Shown here piece after piece: positions 12,798-24,676 of a DNA stretch of 64,000 bases. Positions within the stretch are counted from its first letter, which is position 1. Every line of letters starts with the position of its first letter. Origin of the DNA: Macrothele yani (taxonomy: Eukaryota; Arthropoda; Arachnida; Araneae; Macrothelidae); contig CM076999.1 in NCBI GenBank assembly GCA_039090855.1, positions 117,613,072 to 117,677,071 on the forward strand, in the 5' to 3' direction. Below the pieces are notes generated by a model that saw only the letters and a list, made by a program, of their open reading frames with translations, did not search any database and had not been told where the DNA came from. The position numbers and the translations under genes were made by a program.

Positions 12798-14319
12798 CCG
12801 TATATACTCGCGTATAAGTTAAGAAATTTGGGACAAAATGAAAGCTTTAAAGTAATGGGGTCGACTTATACGCGGGGTCTAAAAAAATCGTAAGTCCAAA
12901 AGTTCTTCCCGTGAGGCAAAAGGCAATCCATCCCAAAAGAAATAAAAATGCCGATGCGGTATTAATTACGAAATCGCAACCCTCCGAAAGAAAAAAAAAG
13001 AAAGAAAGAAAAAACACTGATGTGGTAGAATTACGAAATCGCTACCCTCCGAATTTCTCCATGCTTTGAAAAGTCTCCTCTCTCCTGGCTTTGAGCTCGC
13101 AAAAGATGAAAAGTTTGCAGCCGCAAATAACACTTTTCGGGCCTCACCAGGTTGGTGCACAAGGTTCATGAACCACTATGGGTTGTGTCTACGCCAGCGC
13201 ACCAAAATTGCACAAAAGTTACCTCGTGACCTCGAAGCAAAGATAATGGAATTTCAAAAGTATGTAATTTAAAAGAGAAAAGATACTGCTTTTGAACTTT
13301 CCCAAATAGGGAACATGGATGGAACCGCCATGTGTTTCGACCTTCCTGGAAATAAGACGGTGAACCGAAAGGGCGAAAAAAATATCTTGGTCAAAACGAC
13401 TGGCCACGAAAAATCCAGTTTCACGGTTGTTCTTTCCTGTTTGGCCGACGGCAGTAAGCTACCTCCGGTAATTATTTTCAAATGCAAAACTCTGCCGAAA
13501 AGCGTTTTCTTTCCGTCTGGTGTGCTCGTTCGTGCCCATGAAAAAGGATGGATGAACGAATTCGGAACAATTGACTGGTTAAAGAATGTGTGGAACAAAA
13601 GGCCAGGTGCACTTTTGAGGAAACCTTCTTTTTGGTGTGGAATATGTTTGTTGCACAATGTTGTGCAGAAGTGAAAAAAACTGCAGAAAATTCAAAAACA
13701 ACTCTTGCTGTCATCCCAGGTGGGTTGACATCTGTTCTTCAACCACTAGATGTCTGCCTTAATAAGCCCTTCAAGGACAATGTGCGGAGGTATTGGGCAG
13801 ATTGGATAAGTTCCGATTTGCCGACTGAAACCAAGGGCGGAAATCTAAAGAAGCCGGATATCGTTTTGATTGCGCGGTGGGTCAAGGATGCTTGGGATGC
13901 GATACCTGCGGAAATGGTCGTGAAATCATTAAAAAAATGTTGCATTAGTAACAAACTTGATGGCACAGAGAGATGATGAGATTTTTATGAGTGATGATGA
14001 CAGTGATTCTGATGACACAGGCATAGATGGGAATACTGATGTTTATGATGGCGCGCCGATGACAGAGAAAGACTTTTTTGAACTGTTTGGCGAGTCTGAC
14101 TCGGAATCGGATTTTGAAGGGTTCCAATGAAGTCTTGGGGTATGCAAATTAAATTTAGTATTATATATATATATATATATTTCGTTTTCAAATGTTTTTG
14201 AATAAATTCATTGAAATGTTTTTTTCCTCATTCCGGGATCGACTTATACGCGAGTTTCCGATTTCTTATGATTTTTTCCTCTGAAAGTGGGGGGTCGACT
14301 TATATGCGAGTATATACGG
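12798..14319 (+). mobile_element. pogo/Tigger-type DNA transposon
   Basis: Inverted ends CCGTATATACTCGCGTATAA (left) and its near-complement (right, CTTATATGCGAGTATATACGG), each flanked by TA (12796-12797, 14320-14321), the expected target for pogo elements. Internal copies of the motif GTCGACTTATACGCG lie near both ends. Encodes the transposase remnant at 13050-14130. Confidence 0.9.
13050..14130 (+). pseudogene. pogo-like transposase, degenerate
   Basis: 13060-13270 carries the CENP-B-type helix-turn-helix (GWCTRFMNHYGLCLRQRTK, LPRDLEAKIMEFQKYVI). The DDE core follows: NMDGTAMCFDLPGNKTV, GSKLPPVIIFKCKTLPK, then after a frameshift near 13640 TLAVIPGGLTSVLQPLDVC and LNKPFKDNVRRYWADWI. The last part (13970-14130) is an acidic tail, SDDDSDSDDTG...DFFELFGESDSESDFEG, ending in TGA. 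The second catalytic position reads VWNMF where pogo-type proteins have Asp, so the site appears lost. Sequence between the HTH and DDE is shortened. Non-functional. Confidence 0.88.
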
Positions 14320-14321
14320 TA

Positions 14322-15835
14322 CTCTTGATCAGTTCCTTGATTTGGTCTTCCTCAACTTCTCAGCTAGCGTGGTTCGTCAACAGATGAGTAATCTGCTCTA
14401 TAAAACTTTGAAAACCAATACTTACACAGTTGAACGTTTACAGCAACCTCACTATACACGCCACATTTTTTCTTTCTGAATTTGCAATGCATTTTTAATC
14501 TTGCAGCTGAAAAACAGAATTAAATGATGAAAATGAACCTTTATCCCAAAATTATTGTATGTAGATGTGTCAGAACCCCACCTTTCAAAATATGTAAATA
14601 TCCTGTGTCTGCAATGCAGAATAACCTTTAGAATTGGTACTGACATCTGTAAATGCAAATATTAAGCACTGGAAAATTAAAAGGTAATGTATGAAGATTG
14701 GCAGTCATTTCATTGTTGACAACTTGATCTGTACCTGTATTGTGGACTTTGTCAATGCTGCACTTGCAGAAATTTAATACAGTATATTGAACTACAGACT
14801 TAATTTTCTGCTGCTTTCACTGCTACTGGTGCCTGATGTGCAATCCTTAGGTCCATCTAGTGAATATGGACTTTCAGTGTTGCCTAAACTTTTCATGACT
14901 GCATGGTGGCATATAAAGTCCTAACTCTTGATATCCCATGTGCATAGCAGTTCCACAAATAGGCCCTGTTCTTTTTAATGGATATAAGTTCATGATCACT
15001 TCTTGTCATCCACTTGTAAAAATGATGAAGTTATCTTTAAATGATTTGTTTACACATGTGTGTGTCTACAAAATAAATATCAAGCCACTGGAAATGATTA
15101 CTTAATGCATGTTTTCCTGGAGAATATGCTTCACCCATTTTTCATGTGACCTTTTAAATTGACCCTGAAGTTGTATTTACTTACCTTTTAAGTATATGAT
15201 GAACACAAATGATTAGATCTGTCAATGAAGTTCGATGAATGCTGTTGCAACTTGTGAAAGGTGCAATAACTTGAATGATACAGTAGAGTACATGAGCAGA
15301 GCTGTGAGAAAGGATGTGGCACATAGGGACATGTTATATGTGGGCAAAAATAAAGGAATGAACCAGTATCAAATTCTGTAATCCCAAGCAAGCCATTGCT
15401 GCATTGAATCACGCACTGCATTCACATAATCTGGAACTGGCTGACAACTTTTTTTGTTTCCCAAGCTGAAATTGCTGAAAAGAGGGAAAGATTTTGAACT
15501 TGAAGTGCAAGACGACGACCCAGCTGCGGACAATAGATAACAAAGAAGGAATTTTTCCATAGGTGCAGTTATATGAACAATGCCAATAGTATATTGTTTC
15601 AAGGGAGGGTTCAGAAAGCCAGTAAAATAAGTTTTCTTAAGTTGTTCGTTTTTACTGTACATTCACCAAACTTTATCAACACACCATGTATGTAACTTTA
15701 AAAACTGGGTACAACCGTTAAGTGGTGAAGTACAGAATTAGTAGAGTTGTATGCATTTTGTTCTTTTCAGCACTTTATTTTAAGAAAATAATTGTATTCT
15801 GTTGAAATAAGGCATATCTCTTCTTATTTTTTCAG
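14322..15835. other. Non-coding, probably intron of the host gene
   Basis: AT-rich; no transposon protein or spliced exon recognised. The minus-strand open frames (15188-15662) have no motif or splice support. Confidence 0.5.
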
Positions 15836-15952
15836 TCTGTCACTCCAAATAGCACTCCACTTAGCAGTCCAGCTAATATGCCATCTGGTGAAGCTAAGAA
15901 TGATACTCGAAAAAATGTATCAAAATCTGAAGCTGATGCTCCAGTAGAAGGT
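15836..15952 (+). CDS. Host gene exon a (internal, 39 codons)
   Basis: Preceded by a pyrimidine tract and acceptor (TTATTTTTTCAG) and followed by donor GTAAGT, giving exactly 39 codons in phase 0/0. Reads SVTPNSTPLSSPANMPSGEA then KNDTRKNVSKSEADAPVEG: Ser/Pro-rich, no transposon similarity. With the exons at 24138, 29000 and 51253 it makes one consistent + strand gene. The upstream part of the gene lies outside the window or was not recognised. Composition suggests a disordered, phosphorylatable region. A PPP4R2-type tail is a weak guess only. Confidence 0.7.
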
Positions 15953-17384
15953 GTAAGTAGCTTTAAACTTATTTTGATTTAATATCTTTTAATTTGGAAG
16001 TCTTTTTTATTATTATTTTTTTTAGCAAAAAGTGAAATGGATTGTGGGATATCCGAGATAATTATCTAAGAATTTCCTGGTGGAAAATTATCCCGCCAGA
16101 TGGCTTTAATAGTGTATTTATGTTGTCAGTCACAAATTAGGTGATGTTAAACATATTTTTTGTCCACAATCAACCCTGCATGATGTTCAGGTACAGAAAT
16201 TATTTTTCATTGGATATCTATAACCATGGCTAGAATATGTGTCTATTTTGTTATGCACAATTTTACTGCTATGCATCCCCCCCCCCCCCGAAAAGAGATG
16301 TGCTCATTTTTAAGGCTGAGCATTATAATGGTGTCTTTATTGTTTTATTTTCCAGTCTAGTGTTCTACCTAGATTTTTTTTACAGCTGGGTGGTACTTTT
16401 AATAACCTCTTCCCCAATTTAAAAAAAAAATGTTTTTCTTAACATTATTTTTATTTAACATCTTTAGCAGTGTGGTAGGCATTAAAGTAACATAACATGA
16501 TAAACAAAGTTTAAAAATTGTATGAAAATGATTAAAGGAAAGGGTATTTACTGACAAATAATATTCGACACACACTTTTTTCCCTAAAATTTAGGGCTGA
16601 AATTCTTCGCACATACTACATTTTTATAGTTAAACTTAGGTAAAATTAATACTTCTGCAGAGTGCGACGCATCCCGATGTTGCCAAATGTTAACGGTTTG
16701 GTATCACTTTACTCTAACTGCAGACGCTTCTCTAATGCATATCTCTTCTGTTTTCTGACGGATCTTGTTAAAAGTGGTATCAATACATTCTTCAGTTCTT
16801 CGGAAAGAAGATTTGCACAAAAAAATTGAGATAGACTCCTGATTTACCTTTTTTAAGCACCCGGAAGTAACCTCACTAGCTTCAGTAGAGAACGCGAGCT
16901 GTGACCTTAAGCCTAAGCATCTGCTCTCTTTAAGTTGCTTTCATAGCACAACCTGCTTAAGCAGCAGCTGCTTGGGGGAAATATGATTAAACTTTCGTTA
17001 CGTCCGAACTCTGTGGCTGACGGATGGTGATAAAAATTGTTAGTATATGCGTGGTCTGGTCGTGCTGGTTTGAGGGTATCATTTCTCTTGACGATGACCC
17101 TGCATTATTGTCAAACGCCGTCAGTTTAAGGAACCCAGACTTTTGGCTGTTTTTTATTTTTTAGTCTGTCCCATCACTTTCCAAGATAGTAGTGATTCTG
17201 ATTAAAAATTTTGTAACAGGTCTAATATCCAAGTTTTTTCGTTCAAACAGATGCTTTTTCTTCCATATTATTTGCCTTATAAGTGGTATAAATATTAATA
17301 AACATGTGTATTGAGTTATCTAAAAAACCTTCAGAGCTCTAAGTCAATTTATTTTAAATTTTAAGTTTTTTTTTTTTTTTTTTT
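15953..17384. other. Intron, no feature recognised
   Basis: AT-rich intron DNA with a poly-C tract near 16278. No coding or repeat structure that I can support. Confidence 0.5.
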
Positions 17385-17441
17385 TTACTCAGACTTCCTT
17401 CTTAAAATTAGGGTGCTTGTTATACGCCAATAAATATGGTA
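17385..17441 (-). repeat. Tigger/pogo-type terminal fragment
   Basis: The reverse complement reads TACCATATTTATTGGCGTAT AACAAGCACCC, close to the common Tigger-type terminus; only one end is present. It abuts the SINE at 17451. Confidence 0.5.
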
Positions 17442-17450
17442 TATATAGAT

Positions 17451-17652
17451 TGAGGGTTTAATGACCACCATGAGCAACTCAATAGGCTGTAAGCAGTCAC
17501 TTGTCTCTAATTTAGGGCCATTGGCTCCAGGGAAGGGAGAAAACCAGTGCCGTAAGACAAACACTACATCCATGCCTTACCACGATTCGAACCTGGACCC
17601 TTCTTGGACGAATGGTCACGAGCTAGCGCTTAGACCACTGCGCCACCGAGGC
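17451..17652 (-). mobile_element. tRNA-derived SINE, copy 1
   Basis: On the minus strand the head reads GGTGGCGCAGTGGTCTAAGC (box A) and CCAGGTTCGAATCGTGG (box B), then a body with CTCCCTTCCCTGGAGCCAAT and a tail CGTTAAACC. The same order occurs at 30821-31037. Pol III would start at the tRNA-like head; the element depends on LINE machinery for movement. Confidence 0.88.
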
Positions 17653-18036
17653 GATGACACAGATTTCAGCCAGTTTTCATCAACGCTGACGGGGTATGTG
17701 GAAATAAGTTTTGTGTTCTTACTATTATGTGCACTGTGTAAACATTCATTAAAGGAAATATAGCCAGGCAGCAGACAAAATTAACTGGACAGGCCGTCCA
17801 GTAAAAAGGCTCTAGGGAGAAAACTATAGTCGAGTGTGTGGTTTCAATGCTGCAGCAGTAATGCATGTTAATTTGGGGGATTTTTAATATCATGAAAGAT
17901 AGTATTTCGCACTATTCAATGTTGTAATGTACCGATACTTGATCAACTTTTTTTTCTTCTTACTAACAATGACAAGTTAGATTATTATTGAAATTCGGAG
18001 ACTTTGTGAATCAGCAGACCATAAGTGCATTATATA
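17653..18036. other. Intron, no feature recognised
   Basis: Short AT-rich gap between the SINE and the hAT element. Confidence 0.5.
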
Positions 18037-21000
18037 CAGGGATCGCATTCCTCCTAAAATTCCTAATATTTTGTGACCCTCCTTAAATTCCTAAAATTAG
18101 ACCTAAAATTTGCTATTCATCCTAAAATTTTCGTAAGCTTATTTTTATTAAAAACACAACCGTTATTAACGCCAATAAATTTACCATTACGGTAAGGTAA
18201 AAAGACCTGTTATTGTAGAAACACAGCCTATATGCTGTGCTGCTGAAGGGAGGGAAAAATGATGCCATCGAGATGCACTTGCTTCGGGGCGGGCGTTCCA
18301 TTTTTTTTGCCTTCGAACAGTTTTCGAGAGTAACAAGAGATCTAAGGAAAAGGGAGGGGTCATTTTCACCCCTGGTTTGCGCTTTGCAGACGAACTCCAT
18401 GGCACGCAGAAGATCGTACTTTATTTTTGTACATGCCTTGTGGAACCTCCTCTTTCTGCTGATGTTTTGTTATTGTAAACCGCAGGTGGGTGGAAGCAAA
18501 GAGGAAACATGTGGTCTCCTTCCGTAACCTCCGGTAATGACGATGGGATGGTAGCTGAGTATTATCTTGGCAGGCAGTAGAGCACGTGATCATTGACCTT
18601 CGATCATGCGTCGGCGACAGCGACCTTCGATGCGCAATATATCTCGGCTCCGACTCGCTTTGACTGAACTTGCGTGAGATGCGTATGATAGTTTCTGGTT
18701 TTACGTCTTTTATGGTGTTCTCTGTGCTGTGTGCAGGTTCAGTTCTCTAGTGGTGACCTGCTTTTTTTTTTTTTTTTTCATATCTTCTGACATCCTCGCA
18801 GCCAAATTTCGGGAAGTTGTCTGGTTTTGCAATATTGGAACGTGTTTTTGTACTTCCCTTTCATTTTCTGGTTAGTAATACAAGTGTTTAAGATGCCTAA
18901 ATCCAAAACGAAATTTCAAGATGCGTGGCTCGCCAAAGAATTGGACGGAGTGAAGTTGAAAGAATGGTGTTCTGCAACTGAAACAATATTTTCTGCTAAG
19001 TGTATATTGTGTTCAGAAATTTTCAACATTTCTAATAGTGGCTTTTCACAAGTAAAAGCGCATCATAAAGGAAAAAAACATTTGCAGAAATTTCAAAGTA
19101 AATTTCAAAATAAGTCCATCCTGAAAGCCTTTGGAGGACGGGATCTTCAGCCCAAAACAAATATTAGTGAAGTACTGAGTCATGATTTACAGTTGGCTAA
19201 AGCCGAAGCATTATGGGCCATGAAAGTTGCTAAGGACAATATGTCTTTTGTTTCATGCACTGAAACAGTTGAACTTTTCAAAGAAATGTTTCCTGATTCT
19301 GCTATTGCAGCCAAAATGCAACTTAAAGAAAAAAAGTTGCTTATGTGATATCACATGGATTGTCAAAATATTTTGAAGAGGATTTGAAAAAAGACATTGC
19401 ATCTAGTAGCCCAGGAAAGGTTACTATAGCATTTGATGAAACTACAAATACACAAGTGAAACGGCAGTTGGATGTGTATCTCAGGTACTGGTCTTCAGAA
19501 ATAAATTCAGTTTCTTGCCGATACCTAACAAGCGTTTTTCTGGGTCATGCAACAGCAGATATTTTGCTAAAAGAAATTCTTGATGTGTTATCATCCTTCA
19601 ATATTTCGTTGAACAGAATTATTTGTGTATCCATGGACAGCCCAAATGTAAATAAGTGCTTTTTACGCAAATTCAATGAAGTTGTAAAACAAGAAACAGG
19701 CCAGAAATCTTTGGAACTAGGTTTTTGCAACCTGCATGTTGTTAGTAATGCATTTAAAAATTTTTTTGACAAGCTTAAATATAGATTTTGACGAATTTGC
19801 TACTGATATGCATTACTTTTTAAAGAGTAGTGCTGCAAGACGAGAGGATTATAAATCTGTCGAGGATATAACATTGGTCACTGCCAAATTTCTTTTGCTC
19901 ATGTCAGCAACAGATGGTTAACCGTTGGTTCTGTAGCCCAGAGGCTCTTGGATCAATGGCTAAATATTACAGAATATTTTTTAAACTTCTTGCCATCTCA
20001 AAAAATATTTGAAAAACAACTGCGCAATTCGGCAGGGTATAAAAGAATTCACTGTTTCCTGAAAAATGAGCTTACTCCTTGCTATTTAGCATTAATTTCA
20101 TTTTCACACCAAAATTTTGAAAAGTTTTCATTATGTTATCAGAGTGAAGAACCAAAAATACACCAGTTATATTCTGATTTAAATACTTTAATGAGGAATG
20201 TTATGGCTCAGTTTATCCAAGATGATGTTATAGCAGGGAAATTTGGAGAAGACCTAAAGAATGTAGATTTTGAAAACAAAAATTCATGGAAAAAACTAGG
20301 GGAGTTAGAAGTTGGTATGAAGACAAAAAATCTCCTCAGGAATGTTCAGGAGACCAGGCAGAAATTATTTCTCTTAGATGTAAGATCATCACTAATTGCA
20401 ACCACAAAATATTTAAAGTCAAATTTGCCATTCTGCAATCAAAAGCTAAGAGACATAGAAGTTTTAAAGGTAAAAGAACCAAAGAAAGAGTCAACTCAAC
20501 TTTCAGTCACTGAAGGACTTTCGGAAATAACCAGAATTTCAAGTGTTTTGCATCTTTCTGAGGAACAAATTGATAGAGTAAGAGAAGAGTGGAAACTTTT
20601 AAATTGCGATAAGCCAACTCTAGATGAACTAGTGAAATTTTCAGAGGAAGGGCATATTCCAGTGCGGATTGATCATTACTGGCGTAATATATTTAGTATT
20701 AAAGACTCTAGCGGAAAAGAAAAATACTCAAATCTTGCTAAACTCATAAAGTCAATTTTAGTTTTACCTCATGGTAATGCTGATGCAGAAAGGGGATTTT
20801 CGGTTAACACTGCTCTGTTAAGGAAGGACAAGGCTAACTTAAAAGACTCAACTATAACGTCATTAAGAATAGTTAAAGGGGCCATTAAACACTATGGATG
20901 TGTAAGTAAAGTTCCCATAACAAGAAATTTGTTAAATAGTGTTTGTGATTCACATAAATTTTATAAAGAGTATGTTGATAAGCTGAAGGAAGAAGAATCA

Positions 21001-22322
21001 AAAAAGGTAAAAGAAAGGAAGCAGAAAGAGAGGGAAAATAAGGAAAAGCAGCTAGAGAAAAAAAGAAAAGCTGAGTTTGATGACAAAATAAAAGAAAATG
21101 ATGCAGAAATAAATAGACTTAAAAACGATAAAGAAGCCTCCCTAGCAATAATTCAAGAGGGAACAGAAAGAATGAGAAAAGCTGTAGAAAAACAAAATAC
21201 TGTTGAAATAGCAGTTGCCTCTAACTTGATCATACAAGGTTCAGCTGAAATAAAGAAAACTGAAAGTAAATTATTTGTGGTAGAAGCAGAAAAAGATAGG
21301 CTAATCAGGAAAAGGTTAAAACAATAATATGAAAAAAGTAATTCAGTGAACAATTGTACATAGTTCTTGGTTTTCAATTACCTTTTTAGGATATTATAAT
21401 TTAATGTGAAACCTGAAAATTTTACTGTGAAAATCGTGAATTGCTTCTGGTTCAACAGCATATTAATGTTCAAAGTGAAACTTGAATGTGGTAAATATAC
21501 TTGAATATGATAATAACACGTGAAAAGATAAGAACTGAACATTAGAAGTAAATCATACTTAAACTTTAGACATTAGACGTTATGCAAAAAATTTGGGTGT
21601 TAACTTCGACCATATATACTAATGGACTGCACATTGGCAATAGCTGCATCAAAGCCGCCATGGCTCAAACATTGGGCACGTCATCATCAGACTCCAAATT
21701 TCGTGTAAAAATGCTGTTATGATTACTAATTTACGCTGCAGAACTTCAGTGTTTTCGGTGTATTATGTGAATGCGCCTCATATATAATGAAAACTCTTCA
21801 GGTAAGTTTACTTATGAGCTATATACATGCATGATCGGGTTGTTTACATTTTGTGATTTATAATGTGATGAACATTTGCAAAGAATTTGGAACATGCATT
21901 CCATTTTTTTTTCTTAAGTTACTATATTTTTTATATCAATAGCTGCAAGTTTCTGGTTAAGTAATTGAACTTTATTGACTTAGGTATTTAATTCGTTTCT
22001 TACCCATGAAAAATCATAGAACTTTCTTTACTATATCGCTCAGAGCAACCATAAGCACAGCAGGTGTAACCCATCTTTTTGACTGTTGTCATGTGATTTT
22101 ATGTTGGAGCCAGAAATTTTGATGTCATGCGCAGTCTATCAGTATATATGGTTGAAGGGTGTGAAGCAAACTCTTTACAATGTATACAAAGTTGTTTTAC
22201 TAGATGTATACAAATATACATCTAGTTTTTATTGAAATACACTCCTAAAATTTTCCTAAAATTTTTCTAAAAATTCCTAAAATTCCTACCTAAAATTTTC
22301 CAGAAGTATGCTATGATCCCTG
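18037..22322 (+). mobile_element. hAT transposon, nearly complete
   Basis: Begins CAGGGATCGCATTCC and ends ...GGAAGTATGCTATGATCCCTG reversed as CAGGGATCATAGCA. Both subterminal regions carry many copies of CCTAAAATT in opposite orientation, possible transposase binding sites. Flanks ATTATATA / TATATATC are an imperfect 8-bp pair. A plus-strand transposase frame fills 18893-21327. Confidence 0.88.
18893..21327 (+). pseudogene. hAT transposase, three single-base frameshifts
   Basis: Start MPKSKTKFQDAWLAKELDGV, then a zinc-finger-like CILCSEIF...HHKGKKH (about residues 40-70), the catalytic region IAFDETTNTQVKRQLDVYLR, GHATADILLKEI, ELGFCNLHVVSNAF and SSAARREDY, and a 459-aa final block (19948-21327). 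That block has the hAT C-terminal dimerisation segment LPHGNADAERGFSVNTALLR. A ~110-residue Lys/Glu-rich coiled coil follows (EEESKKVKERKQKERENKE). Frame changes occur near 19333, 19783 and 19905, each fixable by one base, so decay is recent. It belongs to the hAT group common in fish and arthropods; the coiled-coil tail is notable. Confidence 0.88.
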
Positions 22323-22330
22323 TATATATC

Positions 22331-23314
22331 ACAATTAACTAGTTGTAAGCATAAATTATAATTCCAGGGAAAGAACTGATCAGCAGTTCAAGTCGTGTTT
22401 AAAAAACAGCAGTCACTTCCATCAGTAAACAGGCTGACAGATTTCATACCTTCAAGATGTACAAGCTGTAGTGAAAATGCTTCTCTACAAATTTCACACT
22501 ACCAAAAGTCAATATTGTGATCATTCTTAGCAGATGAACATTTAAGTATCCTAAAAAAAAAATACCCTGCTGTGTGTGAAAATTGCCACACCAAGAAAGA
22601 AGCATGCTATTTAAATGAAATTTATATCACAGATTCTTCATGCCACAGGAGATCTGATTACATTTGTACATCAAAATTTGTTGTGGAATATCTTATATGT
22701 CACCAGTAAAAATGTGCTGAAACATAAGTATTCCAGATTAAAAACACAAGTTATAAAAGTATTAGTTTAAAAATGTACTCACTTGAAACCATATGTGATG
22801 TGGAAGTCTTCGTAGGTGGTATTTCACTTGTAGCAAGTGAACTATACACTGAGGCACGGATTAAGAAAGGGTGGCTAGCTGAAATTTTCTTGTTTGTTGA
22901 AACTTTTATATGGTGGGAGTGCTAGAGGTCTCGAGGCAATTTGCAATTTCTGTGAGGCCTAACTTCTCTTAAGGCTTGACTTTTTGCAATTTATAGTAAA
23001 CTGCACTGCATCAGGTTCAGAGTGAAACGATCGAAATTGGGTTAAAAACAGTCACGTAAATTATGTGCGGACTAAAAATAAATTAAAATATTGAAGAATG
23101 TAGACATTCCCAGCTGTATGTACAAAGTTGGCTGCCACAGTGCATGTAATGAATGGACATTATAAAATCGCTAAAAGAAACTCCAAATGAAAATTTAAAA
23201 AATTCTTGTAAAAAAGTTCAATGGTGCCTGAAAACATGGGAACTGCAAGATACAAGGTTTGAATTGAATTGGTGTCTTTAAAAATGGTGAATATATTTCA
23301 AATACGTGGATATA
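22331..23314. other. Intron, no feature recognised
   Basis: AT-rich; no protein or repeat match that I can support. Confidence 0.5.
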
Positions 23315-23783
23315 ATGCAAATGGATGATGCCATCGCTCTGTCCACATTGTTGTTTATATATATATAAACAACACATAGCAACTGAAAAATTGTGTTTTG
23401 ACACCGCTGGGATCGAACCCCAGATTTCTCCATAACAAGTCGAGTGCGTTCGCATTTACACTGCGGTGCCAACAATTCTCAGCGCCATGCGTAGTTTATC
23501 AGCCAGTATCTGACTACACGTGTCCGTTACCAGATGACGACATCTCAGTTGCTGAGTGCATCAATACGGATATGTGTAAGCAGATGCTGACTGATGGACC
23601 ATGCATGGCGCTGAAAGTTGTTGGTGCCTTAGCATAAATACGAACACACTCGACTAGTTATTGAGAGATCTGGGGTTCAATCCCAGCAGTGTTGAAACAC
23701 AATTTTTCAGTTGCTGTGCATTGTTTATAAAAATAATAATAATAATAACGTGGACAGAGCGATGACATCATCCATTTACATTG
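23315..23783. repeat. Foldback element with paired tRNA-like cores
   Basis: Left arm (GCAAATGGATGATGCCATCG, CTCTGTCCAC, CAGCAACTGAAAAATTGTG, GGGATCGAACCCCAG, AAGTCGAGTG) is repeated as reverse complement on the right (to 23783). In each arm the tRNA-like strand contains a box-B motif (GGGGTTCGATCCC / GGGGTTCAATCCC), with AGTGTAAATGCGAACGC upstream in the position of box A. About 100 bases of unique DNA separate the arms. Confidence 0.8.
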
Positions 23784-23838
23784 GTGTTTTTAACAGGTAA
23801 TTGACATGATGGTTGCAATAATCAACACTACTGTGTGA

Positions 23839-23914
23839 ATAGAATAATAATAACAATGTTTCGCACAATAAAATAAACATTTTATTGTGCGAAACGTTGT
23901 TATTATTATTCTAT
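23839..23914. repeat. Near-perfect 76-bp palindrome
   Basis: 36-base arms around AAAC: ...TTTCGCACAATAAAAT / ATTTTATTGTGCGAAAC..., with one mismatch. The outer parts are ATAATAATAAC and its complement. Confidence 0.9.
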
Positions 23915-24137
23915 CTTAACACCGCAAGCTTCGTAGTCATAAATTATATATACTGTGTGAATGTTGGAATTTTTTAGTGTTTATGCTTTTTAATGTGGTA
24001 GGTTGGAATAAATATTAGCTTTAAATATTAGTTTGGGTATCAAAATAATTAGTTTTATCTCTTGAAAGGATATATTGTGTCATTGATTTGAAAGTAAACT
24101 TGTGATGTCTTGAAAGGATTTTGCTTTTTCTTCTCAG

Positions 24138-24341
24138 AGCCCTAGTGTTTTGAACAGTAGTGGGGATGGCTCTGCCATCAAACGAAACCAAGCTGTGGAC
24201 GATGGAGAAGTGGAAAGAAAGCGGTGTAAGTCTGCTGACTCTGACAGCACAATGCCTTTCTTATCATCTCAGAATGACATACAGCTCCCCTTCTTAGAAA
24301 AGCAGGCTGATGATTCTGAAGAAACAACAGATGATTCACAG
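24138..24341 (+). CDS. Host gene exon b (internal, 68 codons)
   Basis: Acceptor CTTTTTCTTCTCAG, donor GTATGT, phase 0/0. Reads SPSVLNSSGDGSAIKRNQAV, then DDGEVERKRCKSADSDSTMP and a Gln/Asp/Glu-rich end QADDSEETTDDSQ. Acidic, Ser-rich, with a basic ERKRCK patch that could be a nuclear-localisation or docking motif (inference). No transposon similarity. Splice phase and composition agree with the neighbouring exons. Confidence 0.75.
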
Positions 24342-24655
24342 GTATGTCATCCTACACTTAGGAAGTTCCATTGATTTGAAAGTAAATTTGCATTAGACAC
24401 AGATGACAGTGCATGATAATGGCATTATTTAGTTAACTTTCGTTTAATAGGATTTAGGATATCCGTTATTTTCACGTTAAATATATTAAAAAAAGAATAT
24501 TTTTTAATGCCAGTGTTAGTGATTAGACGTTAAGCGTTAAGTCTATTTGAAAGAATACAATGAAATGTGTCTACCAAGGCCATTCATGGTTTGGGGGGGG
24601 GGGCAGCTGTCATGACAGGTGACCGTCAAATAGAGTGGTTCAATCTGCCCAACTC
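24342..24655. other. Intron start, no feature
   Basis: AT-rich intron with a poly-G tract near 24592. Confidence 0.5.
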
Positions 24656-24676
24656 CAGGGTTCCCACAGTCTTTAA

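Noticed and set aside
15188..15662. Minus-strand frames of 77 and 97 residues
   Set aside because: No motif, no splice signals, and they lie in an AT-rich intron.
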